39,484 bases of DNA, taken from NCBI GenBank assembly GCA_019428855.1, contig JAHYJV010000009.1:1-39484 (forward strand). The letters run 5' to 3'. The stretch's first letter is position 1; every line of letters starts with the position of its first letter. The notes beneath the pieces are model-generated. The model made no database searches. It had not been told where the DNA came from and saw only the letters and a program-made list of their open reading frames with translations. The stretch comes from Patescibacteria group bacterium. GTDB taxonomy: Bacteria; Patescibacteriota; Minisyncoccia; JAHIHE01; JAGLIN01. Position numbers and translations under genes: made by a program. Below are positions 16,606-24,258 of this stretch, piece by piece.

Positions 16606-17247
16606 TTATTTATCTGAATTTAGAAAATAATTTTTGATGGGCATAAATGATTTTCTGTGAATCTTACATGGACCTTTCTCTCGAATCATATCTAAATGTA
16701 GTTTAGTTCCATAACCTTTATGCTTCGCAAAACCATAACCAGGATATTGACAATCAAGTTTATGCAATATAGTGTCTCTGGTAACCTTAGCGACGATTGA
16801 TGCTGCACTCACAGAAAAAACATATTGATCTGCCTTCGGAATCGCCATTTGACTTGCTGGAAAATTTTCAACTGTATTTATTCCATCAACCAATATAAAA
16901 TCCGGCATTATTTTCAAATTTTCAACCGCATTTCTCATTGCTAATTTTGTTGCTTCTAAAATATTTATTTGATCAATAGTTCTTTCTGATACCACCCCTA
17001 TTCCCCAATCCTCAGAATGTTTGACAATCATTTCATAAAAATATTCCCTTTTTTTTTCAGAAATAGTTTTTGAATCACGAATACCTTTTTTGATTAAATT
17101 ATCTATACATTTCAAATCATGAAAAACGACAGCTGCAGCGACTACAGGACCCGCGAGTGGACCTCTACCAGCTTCGTCAACTCCTGCAATATATTTATAA
17201 CCTCTTTGAAATAATTTTTCTTCTCTGTAAAAATCTGGTATAATCAT
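16606..17247 (-). CDS. rnhB: Ribonuclease HII
   Basis: A 213-residue RNase HII from ATG 17247. The active site begins with GVDEAGRGPLAGPVVAAAVV (Asp, Glu), then DSKTISEKKR, and a third acidic site in LVDGINTV; SVSAASIVAKVTRD and GYGTKLH are also typical. It removes ribonucleotides and RNA primers from DNA. A TTG at 17265 has an AGGAGG only three bases away, which is too close, so ATG 17247 is preferred although it lacks its own ribosome site; the choice changes only six residues. It is the first gene of the minus-strand series leading to rpmF, and diverges from the membrane protein and dnaE unit. Confidence 0.93.
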   Translation of the reverse strand: MIIPDFYREEKLFQRGYKYIAGVDEAGRGPLAGPVVAAAVVFHDLKCIDNLIKKGIRDSKTISEKKREYFYEMIVKHSEDWGIGVVSERTIDQINILEATKLAMRNAVENLKIMPDFILVDGINTVENFPASQMAIPKADQYVFSVSAASIVAKVTRDTILHKLDCQYPGYGFAKHKGYGTKLHLDMIREKGPCKIHRKSFMPIKNYFLNSDK

Positions 17248-17379
17248 ACAATTTATTTCTTTCAATGCCCTCCTAATTAACAGTTTAAATTAAATCAATT
17301 TCAATAAAAATAAAATCTAAGTATCTTCCTCAATTTTTCACTTGTTTATTATACTTATTTTTTAAATTTCTGTCAATAA

Positions 17380-17408
17380 TTGCCATTTGCGCTACAAAAT
17401 TATATAAT
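17380..17408 (+). promoter_or_regulatory. Strong promoter of the 17439-dnaE unit
   Basis: TTGCCA (17380-17385), a 17-base spacer and a perfect TATAAT (17403-17408). The start site would be near 17415, leaving a leader of about 24 bases before ATG 17439. Confidence 0.65.
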
Positions 17409-17438
17409 AAATATACACTTATCTCATAAATTAAACAT

Positions 17439-18062
17439 ATGAAAGAAGATTTAAAAGGTTCTGCTAATATTTATCAAGAATACTGGGATATAGTAGATAA
17501 ATCTCTCAATGAAGGATCTGATGCTGGTTATAAAATGGCGATAATAGAAACAGAAAAGATTCTAACTCTCGCCTTCAAAGAGAAAAAAATACCTGGAGAT
17601 AGTAACCTGGAAAAAATTAATAATTTCTTAGAGTTTATTAAAAATCCGGAGAAACTAAAATATTCTCATGCCATGTATGAAAGAATTATAAATGAACCAG
17701 GATTTAGGATATCATCTGAAGATACAAAGGAAATTGTTTTGGGATATTACAAAGCCATTAACGACATTACAAATATCAAATCCAAGAACATATCCATTGG
17801 TAAAAAAGTGGACTATTTCTTCAAAAACAATTTTAAAAAATATTCTTTCAAACCAAAAATGATTTTTATATACTTATTCATCTTTTTTCTTTTGATATTT
17901 ATTTCAACTGAAACTTCTTTGGGAATTGAAATAGCAGGTTCTTTTGTAGCCTTTACTCGATTTCTTTTCTACACAGTTATTTTCGGCTTGCTAAAAGTTT
18001 CTATTATATTTATTCTGGTTATAGGTGCCTTATATTATTTACAGCATAAATTAAAAAAATAA
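17439..18062 (+). CDS. Hypothetical protein with two C-terminal membrane helices
   Basis: A 207-residue protein I do not recognise. Residues 1-130 are soluble and helical-looking, rich in Lys and Glu (YKMAIIETEKILTLAFKEKK). The C-terminal third has two hydrophobic segments, about 143-160 (MIFIYLFIFFLLIFIS) and about 172-200 (FLFYTVIFGLLKVSIIFILV), and ends in a basic HKLKK tail. The soluble part is probably cytoplasmic and anchored by a helical hairpin. It lies 16 bases before dnaE behind a shared strong promoter, so co-expression with the replicative polymerase is expected; a functional link is not shown. Confidence 0.75.
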   Translation: MKEDLKGSANIYQEYWDIVDKSLNEGSDAGYKMAIIETEKILTLAFKEKKIPGDSNLEKINNFLEFIKNPEKLKYSHAMYERIINEPGFRISSEDTKEIVLGYYKAINDITNIKSKNISIGKKVDYFFKNNFKKYSFKPKMIFIYLFIFFLLIFISTETSLGIEIAGSFVAFTRFLFYTVIFGLLKVSIIFILVIGALYYLQHKLKK

Positions 18063-18078
18063 TTAATCTCTTTCATAA

Positions 18079-21000
18079 ATGAAATTTACTCACCTTCACA
18101 CGCATAGTCATTACAGCCTACTTGATGGTTTAGCAAAAATTGATGATCTTATCCTGCGTGCCCAAGAATTAGAAATGGATTCCTTGGCCCTTACTGACCA
18201 CGGAGTCATGTATGGTGCCGTTGAATTCTATCAAAAAGCAAAAAAGAATAACATCAAGCCAATTATTGGAGTAGAAGCATATGTATCTGCTGTTTCTAGG
18301 CATGATAAAACACTTGGTTTGAACGACCGAAGAAACCACCTAATTCTGCTTGCTAAAAATGATATTGGTTACAAAAACCTCATAAAAATGACAACCTCAG
18401 CTCACATTGAAGGTTTTTATTATAAACCAAGAATAGACAAGGAACTGCTGAAGGATAATTCCGCAGGTTTGATAGGCACCAGCGCTTGTATGGGAGGAGA
18501 AATTTCACAGGCAATTCTAGCGAACAATTTCCAGAAAGCTGAAGAAGTGATAAATGGATTTCAAGAAATTTTTGGGAAAGAAAATTTCTATCTTGAACTT
18601 CAGGATCATCCTAATCTCCAAGGGCAAACTGAAATTAATAATGCCTTAATCAAGCTTAGTGCAAAAACTAAAGCTCCACTAGTGGCCGCTAATGATATTC
18701 ATTATATAAACAAAGAAGACGACAAAGCTCAAGATATTTTGCTTTGCATCCAAATGAACCGAACTATAGATGAAAAAAATCGAATGACGATGATTGGCGA
18801 AGATTATTCCATGAAAAGTACAGAACAGATGATTCAAAATTTCAAGCATATTCCTGAAGCAATTGATAATACGCAAAAGATTGTCTCAGATTGTAATATT
18901 GAGCTTGATTTAGGAAAAATTCTTCTTCCTCATTATGAAGTTCCAGATAAACTTACGCCTGAAAAATATCTGGAAAAACTCTGTCGAATTGGAATTTCAA
19001 AAAGATATGGAAAAACAAACGACACCATTGAAAAAAGATTACAATTTGAATTGAATACAATTGCAAATATGGGATTTGCCTCGTATTTTTTGATTGTTCA
19101 GGACTTTGTTAATTGGTCAAAAAGCCAGGGAATTGTCGTTGGTCCTGGAAGAGGAAGTGCGGCTGGTTCGATAGTTTCATATCTCATCGGTATTACAGAT
19201 ATTGACCCGATTAAATATGATTTACTTTTCGAAAGATTTTTAAACCCTGATCGAATTAGTATGCCGGATATTGATTTAGACTTTGCGGATAACAGAAGAG
19301 ATGAAGTTCTCAAGTATGTCGCCCAAAAATATGGTCAAGATCATGTCGCCCAAATTATCACCTTTGGAACCATGGCGGCGCGTGCTGCCATTCGTGACAC
19401 AGGAAGAGCGCTGGGACTCCCCTATTCCTTGTGTGATCGTGTTTCTAAAGCCATTCCAATGTTTACGAAGCTTCCAGACGCCATTGCCAATGTCAAAGAA
19501 TTAAAAGATATGTACGAAGGTGAATCGGCAGTAAAAAACCTCATTGATAATGCTCTGAAGCTTGAAGGGGTTGCCCGTCATAGTTCGACACACGCTTGCG
19601 GTGTAGTAATAAGTAAAAATTCCTTGAATCATTATACCCCTTGTCAATATCCACCTCAGGGAGATTTGGGACTAGTAACCCAATATGATATGCACAATAT
19701 CGAAGACCTCGGGCTTTTAAAAATGGATTTTTTGGGATTAAAAAACCTCACGATTATTGAAAATACTATCAAAATTATTGCCAAAACTAAAGATGAAAAA
19801 ATTGATTTAACAAATATTCCCCTTCAGGATGAAAAAACTTTTCAGTTATTCCGAGATGGAAAAACAACTGGCGTTTTTCAGTTTGAATCAAGCGGTATGA
19901 AAAGATATTTAAAAAAACTAGCTCCAAGCGATTTTGAAGACATTGTGGCAATGGTAGCCATGTATCGACCAGGACCACTGAATTCTGGAATGGTTGATGA
20001 ATTTATTAATCGAAAGCACGGTCGAAAAGAAGTGGCTTACAAACATCCCATTATGGAAAATGCCTTAAAAAATACTTATGGTGTTATAATCTATCAAGAA
20101 CAGGTCATGAGACTTTCCAAAGATATGGCCAGCTTCACAGGCGGACAAGCAGACACACTGCGCAAAGCAATGGGAAAGAAAATTGCCGAACTGATGGCAA
20201 AAATGAAAGTATCTTTCATTGAAGGTTGTGTAAAAAATAATATTTCCAAAAAAATTGCTGAGGAAACCTTTACAGATATGGAAAAATTTGCGGAATATGG
20301 TTTCAATAGGTCTCATGCAGTTTGTTATGCGTTTATAGGCTATCAAACTGCCTATCTCAAAGCTCACTATCCCGCCGAGTTTATGGCCTCGCTTCTCACG
20401 GCTGATCGAGAAAATATTGACCGCATTGCAATTGAAGTTGATGAATGCAGACAAATGGGAATTGCAGTTCTTCCCCCTGATGTTAATATGAGTTTTGTGA
20501 ATTTTGGTGTAATCAATGAAAATGGAAAAGAAGAAATCCGTTTCGGACTTTCAGCTATTAAAAATGTTGGACAAAATATTGTACAAATAATTGTTGACGA
20601 AAGAAAAGAGAATGGAAAATTCAAGGGAATTGAAGATTTTGTTCTGCGCGTGGAATCAAAAGATTTGAATAAAAAATCGATGGAAAGTCTCACTCGGTCA
20701 GGCTCATTTGATAGTATGGAAGAGGCAAATAAACTTCTTGCCAACATGGAAAAAATTATTCTGTTCTCCAAAGAGCACCAGAAAGCAAAAAATAGCGGAC
20801 AAGTTAGTTTATTCGGCACGGTAGAAGATTCCACTAACAGTACAGATCAGCTTCAGCTTACTAATACATCGCCAATAGATAAGTCAGAAAAAATGGCATG
20901 GGAAAAAGAATTGCTTGGACTTTATGTTTCTGATCATCCCTTGCAGGAATATGCATCCTATTTGAGAAACGAATTTAAGGGTATAAACGACCTTTCCAAT

Positions 21001-21519
21001 GAAGATGTCAACCAAATTGTCAAAGTTGGTGGCATTATCACCAAGATTCAGAAGATTGTCACCAAAAGAGGTCAAACGATGGTTTTCGCAATTTTAGAAG
21101 ATTTAACTGGAAAAATTGAGGCTTTGGTCTTTCCAAGACTCCTAGATCAAAATCAAGAAATTTGGACAGAAGGTAATATCGTATGGATTAAAGGAAAGCT
21201 CTCTGACAAAGACGGTGTTTTCAAAATGATGGCCGAAGAAATCAAAAACATTAACATGAATGACGCCAAATCGTATTCAAAAAGAAATCAAGAAGCTGAA
21301 GAAAAAATAGCCAATTCAATCCAAATCAAAATTCCAACAGAGAATTCCCAAGAAATTATGAAAAAAATTTCTGAGATTTTGAAATCTGCCCCAGCTGGCA
21401 GTAATCAAGTTTACATCTCCATCCCCTCTGTTGACGGAAGTTATAAAAAAATAAAAACATTAAAGGCTATTAAGAAGAGTGAAAAATTTATGCATGAAAT
21501 TAATGAAATTGTAGGATAA
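18079..21519 (+). CDS. dnaE: DNA polymerase III subunit alpha
   Basis: A 1146-residue DnaE1-type polymerase. The N-terminal PHP domain starts FTHLHTHSHYSLLDG and keeps the metal-binding histidines. The catalytic palm has GPGRGSAAGS and PDIDLDFADNRR, with the essential aspartates; ARHSSTHACGVVIS, TTGVFQFES and YRPGPLNSGM follow, then a helix-hairpin-helix region and a C-terminal OB fold (QIVKVGGIITKIQKIVTKRGQ). It is the replicative polymerase and works with DnaG primase (7217). The start is the first ATG, directly before the PHP motif. It is intact over 3.4 kb, which argues that the many lesions in the adjacent thrS are real and not sequencing noise. Confidence 0.97.
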   Translation: MKFTHLHTHSHYSLLDGLAKIDDLILRAQELEMDSLALTDHGVMYGAVEFYQKAKKNNIKPIIGVEAYVSAVSRHDKTLGLNDRRNHLILLAKNDIGYKNLIKMTTSAHIEGFYYKPRIDKELLKDNSAGLIGTSACMGGEISQAILANNFQKAEEVINGFQEIFGKENFYLELQDHPNLQGQTEINNALIKLSAKTKAPLVAANDIHYINKEDDKAQDILLCIQMNRTIDEKNRMTMIGEDYSMKSTEQMIQNFKHIPEAIDNTQKIVSDCNIELDLGKILLPHYEVPDKLTPEKYLEKLCRIGISKRYGKTNDTIEKRLQFELNTIANMGFASYFLIVQDFVNWSKSQGIVVGPGRGSAAGSIVSYLIGITDIDPIKYDLLFERFLNPDRISMPDIDLDFADNRRDEVLKYVAQKYGQDHVAQIITFGTMAARAAIRDTGRALGLPYSLCDRVSKAIPMFTKLPDAIANVKELKDMYEGESAVKNLIDNALKLEGVARHSSTHACGVVISKNSLNHYTPCQYPPQGDLGLVTQYDMHNIEDLGLLKMDFLGLKNLTIIENTIKIIAKTKDEKIDLTNIPLQDEKTFQLFRDGKTTGVFQFESSGMKRYLKKLAPSDFEDIVAMVAMYRPGPLNSGMVDEFINRKHGRKEVAYKHPIMENALKNTYGVIIYQEQVMRLSKDMASFTGGQADTLRKAMGKKIAELMAKMKVSFIEGCVKNNISKKIAEETFTDMEKFAEYGFNRSHAVCYAFIGYQTAYLKAHYPAEFMASLLTADRENIDRIAIEVDECRQMGIAVLPPDVNMSFVNFGVINENGKEEIRFGLSAIKNVGQNIVQIIVDERKENGKFKGIEDFVLRVESKDLNKKSMESLTRSGSFDSMEEANKLLANMEKIILFSKEHQKAKNSGQVSLFGTVEDSTNSTDQLQLTNTSPIDKSEKMAWEKELLGLYVSDHPLQEYASYLRNEFKGINDLSNEDVNQIVKVGGIITKIQKIVTKRGQTMVFAILEDLTGKIEALVFPRLLDQNQEIWTEGNIVWIKGKLSDKDGVFKMMAEEIKNINMNDAKSYSKRNQEAEEKIANSIQIKIPTENSQEIMKKISEILKSAPAGSNQVYISIPSVDGSYKKIKTLKAIKKSEKFMHEINEIVG

Positions 21520-21621
21520 GTACATTGAGAATAAAACAACTATTTTTTACACAATTTAAATAATCCTTTAGACTATATTCAGAAGTGACTGGGACGGCTA
21601 CCAACCGTTCTTGGTAATAGT

Positions 21622-21731
21622 TGTCATTCTGAACTTGATTCAGAATCTTTTTTTTGCTAAGACTTATTTCTTGATTTAAAGTAAAATAAGATTTAATAGA
21701 CAGCAGATTCTGAAACAATTTCAGAATGACA
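21622..21731. repeat. Palindromic REP-like element between dnaE and thrS
   Basis: Two 27-base arms, 21622-21648 and 21705-21731, are inverted copies differing at two positions. Each starts TGTCATTCTGAA when read inward, and each arm is itself partly palindromic (ATTCTGAA...TTCAGAAT). It is the same family as the element inside miaB (24592-24727). It sits within the T-box leader region of thrS. Confidence 0.85.
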
Positions 21732-21786
21732 AAAAAATCAATCTCTACTAACTCGAGGCTAAACTTCAAAACAATCTGAAAGTTGT

Positions 21787-21863
21787 CTTAATTTTATTAA
21801 GGAATTTAAGTGGAACCGCCCTCTTTATAAGGTCCCAAAGCGCAAGAATTCTTGGGCTTTTTT
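21787..21863 (+). promoter_or_regulatory. 3' part of a T-box riboswitch leader upstream of thrS
   Basis: A stem III-like hairpin CTTAAT-TTT-ATTAAG (21787-21801) is followed by AAGTGGAACCGCCC (21808-21821), matching the conserved T-box core (GGAACCGC intact). A terminator comes next: GGTCCCAA, a stem closed by CCCAA (21834-21838) and TTGGG (21852-21856), and six Ts (21858-21863). In T-boxes this core pairs with the 3' end of an uncharged tRNA to prevent termination. Placement before a threonyl-tRNA synthetase gene is as expected. Stem I and its specifier codon could not be assigned, and a palindromic repeat interrupts the leader upstream (21622-21731), so the switch is probably dead like its gene. 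Confidence 0.7.
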
Positions 21864-21876
21864 ATTTGGAAATTTC

Positions 21877-21936
21877 TGTCATTACGAGGATACGAAACGA
21901 ACAAAGTAAGAGAAAAAACGATATGACAATCTCGTA
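21877..21936. repeat. Degenerate GTCATTxCGAGG-type repeat
   Basis: TGTCATTACGAGGATACGAA at the left and GACAATCTCGTA at the right resemble a degraded copy of the common GTCATTGCGAGGAGCG...GCAATCTC repeat. It lies between the T-box terminator and the thrS start. Confidence 0.4.
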
Positions 21937-22048
21937 TTTAATTTTATAAAACCTTATATCAAAACCCTAATTGTAAAGTTAAGGTATTCTATCGCATTGT
22001 TTCAGAATGAAAAAAAATGGAAATAAAATTTTAATTAAATTTAAAATC

Positions 22049-23779
22049 ATGAACAAAGAAACACAACTCGAAATTAAAAGACCTTAGTTTGCGCACATTT
22101 TGGCCAGTGCTGTCATGGAAATGTTTCCAGAAGCAAAATTCTAAATTGGTCCGAATATTGAAAATGGATTTTATTATGATTTTGATCTTCCACGAACACT
22201 GATTCCCGAGGACTTGCCGATTTTACAAAGAAAAATGACAAAATTATCAACAAGAATCTTCCTTTTGAAAAACAATTCATTACTCATGAAAAAACCAATG
22301 AGCTTTTTAAAAAAGCAAGTCAATATTATAAAGTTGAAATTTTAAGTGGCGAGGCAAAAGATACCGAAGTTTCACTCTCTCGAACGGGCGAGTTTGTTGA
22401 CCTTTGCCGTGGTCCGCATATTGATTCCACTGGCGAGCTTGATATTAAATCATTCAAACAAACCAAAATTGCTGGCGCTTATTGGCGTGGAGATGAAAAA
22501 AATAAAATGCTCCAAAGAATTTATGGCGTGACTTTTAATAATAAGAAAGAACTAAAATCATATCAAATTAAACTTAAAGAAGCTGTCAAAAGAGACCACA
22601 GAAAATTAGGTAGAGAATTAGACTTGTTTTGCTTTTCTCCTCTTGTTGGTCCATGATTACCACTGTTCACGCCAAAAGGCACTATAATAAAAGAAGAATT
22701 ACAAAAGCATATTGAAAATGTTTGTCGCAATTATGGCTTTGAAAAAGTAATGCCACCTCATTTGACTAAAATTGATTTATACGAAATCTCTGGTCATGCC
22801 AAAAAATTTGCTAAAGAGCTCTTCCATGTAACATCTGAAGCTGGTCATGATTTAGTTATGAAACCAGTTCAATGTCCTCACCAAACACAAATCTATACCT
22901 CCAGAGTTAGGTCTTATAGAGATCTGCCCATTCGCTACATGGAGTCTGAAAACAATATCGTGCCGAAAAAACTGGTGAAGTTGGAGGTTTAAATCGAGTT
23001 TATGCCATCACTGTTGAAGACGCACACACTTTTTGCAGACCAGACCAAGTAAAAGATGAAATTATTGGATTAATCAATATCATTAAAAATTTTTATACGG
23101 CTCTCGGATTATGGGAAAATCACTCGGTTTCTCTTTCGGTGTGTAATTATGCCAGTCCAAATAAATATATTGGAGAACCAAAAGATTGGGATTTATGTGA
23201 AGAAATGCTTCAAATTGTTTCGGATGGAATGGGCTTGAATGCCAAACGATGCGAAGGTGTAGCCGCACTATATGGTCCAAAATTAGATTTTATGTTTAAA
23301 GATGCCATGGGCAAGGAAGTTCAAATTCCAACAGTTCAAGTAGATTTTGCAACGCCAAAGAAATTTAATTTTTTATACACCGACAAAGATGGGATTGAAA
23401 AAAACCAGTCATGGTGCATCGAGCAGTTCTAGGTTCTTATGAAAGATTTATGGCCCTTAATTGAACATTTTGCTGGCGTCTTCCCTGTTTGGATTGCACC
23501 TGTACAAGTCAGAATTCTGCCGATTTCTGAAGAAAAACATCTGGCTTATGCTCAGGAAATAAAAAAAAATTATTGACAAACGGTTTCCGCGTCGAACTCG
23601 AGAAAGACAATGAAACACTCGGAAAAAAAATTCGCTTAGCAAAAATGCAGAGAATACCCTATCTGATTATTGCCGGAGAAAAAGAAATTGAAGAAAATGA
23701 TATTACCGTTGAAAATCGTGGAAATGAAAAAGGTGAAAAAATGGAATTGTTGAAATTTATTGAAAAAATTACAAGTTAA
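22049..23779 (+). pseudogene. thrS: Decayed threonyl-tRNA synthetase gene
   Basis: Threonyl-tRNA synthetase similarity runs from MNKETQLEIKR at the start to the anticodon-binding C-terminus (NETLGKKIRLAKMQRIPYLI), so almost the full length is present, but it is broken many times. Stops lie at 22085 (TAG, in the editing-domain RHS motif, now RP-stop), 22142 (TAA) and 22654 (TGA, at a glycine position in VGPGLP). Frameshifts lie at A-runs near 22240 and 22950 and again near 23400, 23457 and 23570. Recognisable pieces include [29 protein letters not shown] (second motif His replaced by Gln) and PVWIAPVQV. Adjacent genes are intact, so this is genuine decay. A working ThrRS must be encoded elsewhere. 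The T-box upstream fits the original identity. Confidence 0.93.
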
Positions 23780-23823
23780 ATAAAAAACCGGTCCTAGAAA
23801 TGATTTCTTCGTGTAAAATTAAA

Positions 23824-23860
23824 CATATAAAAATCCGTTATAACGCGATTTTCATATATG
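23824..23860. promoter_or_regulatory. Operator-like palindrome upstream of the 77-codon gene
   Basis: A near-perfect palindrome centred on CGTTATAACG (23836-23845), with flanks CATATA-AAAATC and GATTTT-CATATATG. It lies 38 bases upstream of the -35 box at 23898 and could be a repressor or activator site, or only a hairpin after thrS. Confidence 0.4.
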
Positions 23861-23897
23861 AAAAATGAATATAAATTCTATACATAATTACAAATCA

Positions 23898-23926
23898 TTG
23901 ACATATCCATCTATTGTATATATTAT
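23898..23926 (+). promoter_or_regulatory. Near-consensus promoter of the 77-codon gene
   Basis: TTGACA (23898-23903), a 17-base spacer and TATTAT (23921-23926), matching consensus at 11 of 12 positions. The start site would be near 23933, just before the AGGAGG ribosome site at 23940. Confidence 0.7.
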
Positions 23927-23954
23927 TTAAATGTAAAATAGGAGGTTTTGTAAA

Positions 23955-24188
23955 ATGACATCATATCTAACGATAGAAGACATCATACGAATGGCAAAAG
24001 AAGCGGGAATAAATTCAAATGAATTTTTCATTGCTACTAAGTTGCTTATAAAAGGGAAAACAATCAGAGTGGAAGGCATAATAAATATGTCTACTGGAAA
24101 TCTGCTTGTTAATAATGGTCGAACAAGATTTGATGGACAAAGCCATCGATCTTTTGGACCAGGAACAAGAATAGCTTCTATTTTATAA
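23955..24188 (+). CDS. Small orphan protein, function unknown
   Basis: A 77-residue protein that I do not recognise. The N-terminal half looks helical (LTIEDIIRMAKEAGIN) and the C-terminal half is Gly/Asn/Arg-rich (STGNLLVNNGRTRFDG, RSFGPGTRIAS). It has no signal peptide or membrane segment. It is almost certainly a real gene: a consensus promoter, an AGGAGG site at the right distance from ATG 23955, and a perfect terminator that overlaps its stop codon. Short helical N-termini of this kind can be DNA-binding or protein-binding, but nothing specific can be claimed. It is a self-contained transcription unit between a dead thrS and miaB. Confidence 0.75.
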   Translation: MTSYLTIEDIIRMAKEAGINSNEFFIATKLLIKGKTIRVEGIINMSTGNLLVNNGRTRFDGQSHRSFGPGTRIASIL

Positions 24189-24216
24189 TGATTCTTGATT
24201 GAATCATTATTTTTTT
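24187..24216 (+). terminator. Intrinsic terminator of the 77-codon gene
   Basis: Perfect 8-bp stem AATGATTC (24187-24194) with GAATCATT (24201-24208), a 6-base loop, then ATTTTTTT. The stem begins within the TAA stop codon. Confidence 0.9.
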
Positions 24217-24258
24217 ACAATATATTACAGCGAAAATATCAAATCTTATCAAATATTT

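Noticed and set aside
21500-21769. An 89-codon minus-strand frame containing ILNQVQNDN
   Set aside because: The peptide is produced by the palindromic repeat arms, and the frame overlaps the T-box leader and the end of dnaE; it has no ribosome site.
22654-22656. TGA at a glycine position in thrS, suggesting code 25 (UGA read as Gly)
   Set aside because: The same gene also has TAG and TAA stops and several frameshifts, and intact genes such as murA and wecG end in TGA.
22049-23779. Homopolymer sequencing error as the cause of the thrS lesions
   Set aside because: Three nonsense changes are substitutions outside long runs, and neighbouring genes with many A-runs (dnaE, miaB) are intact.
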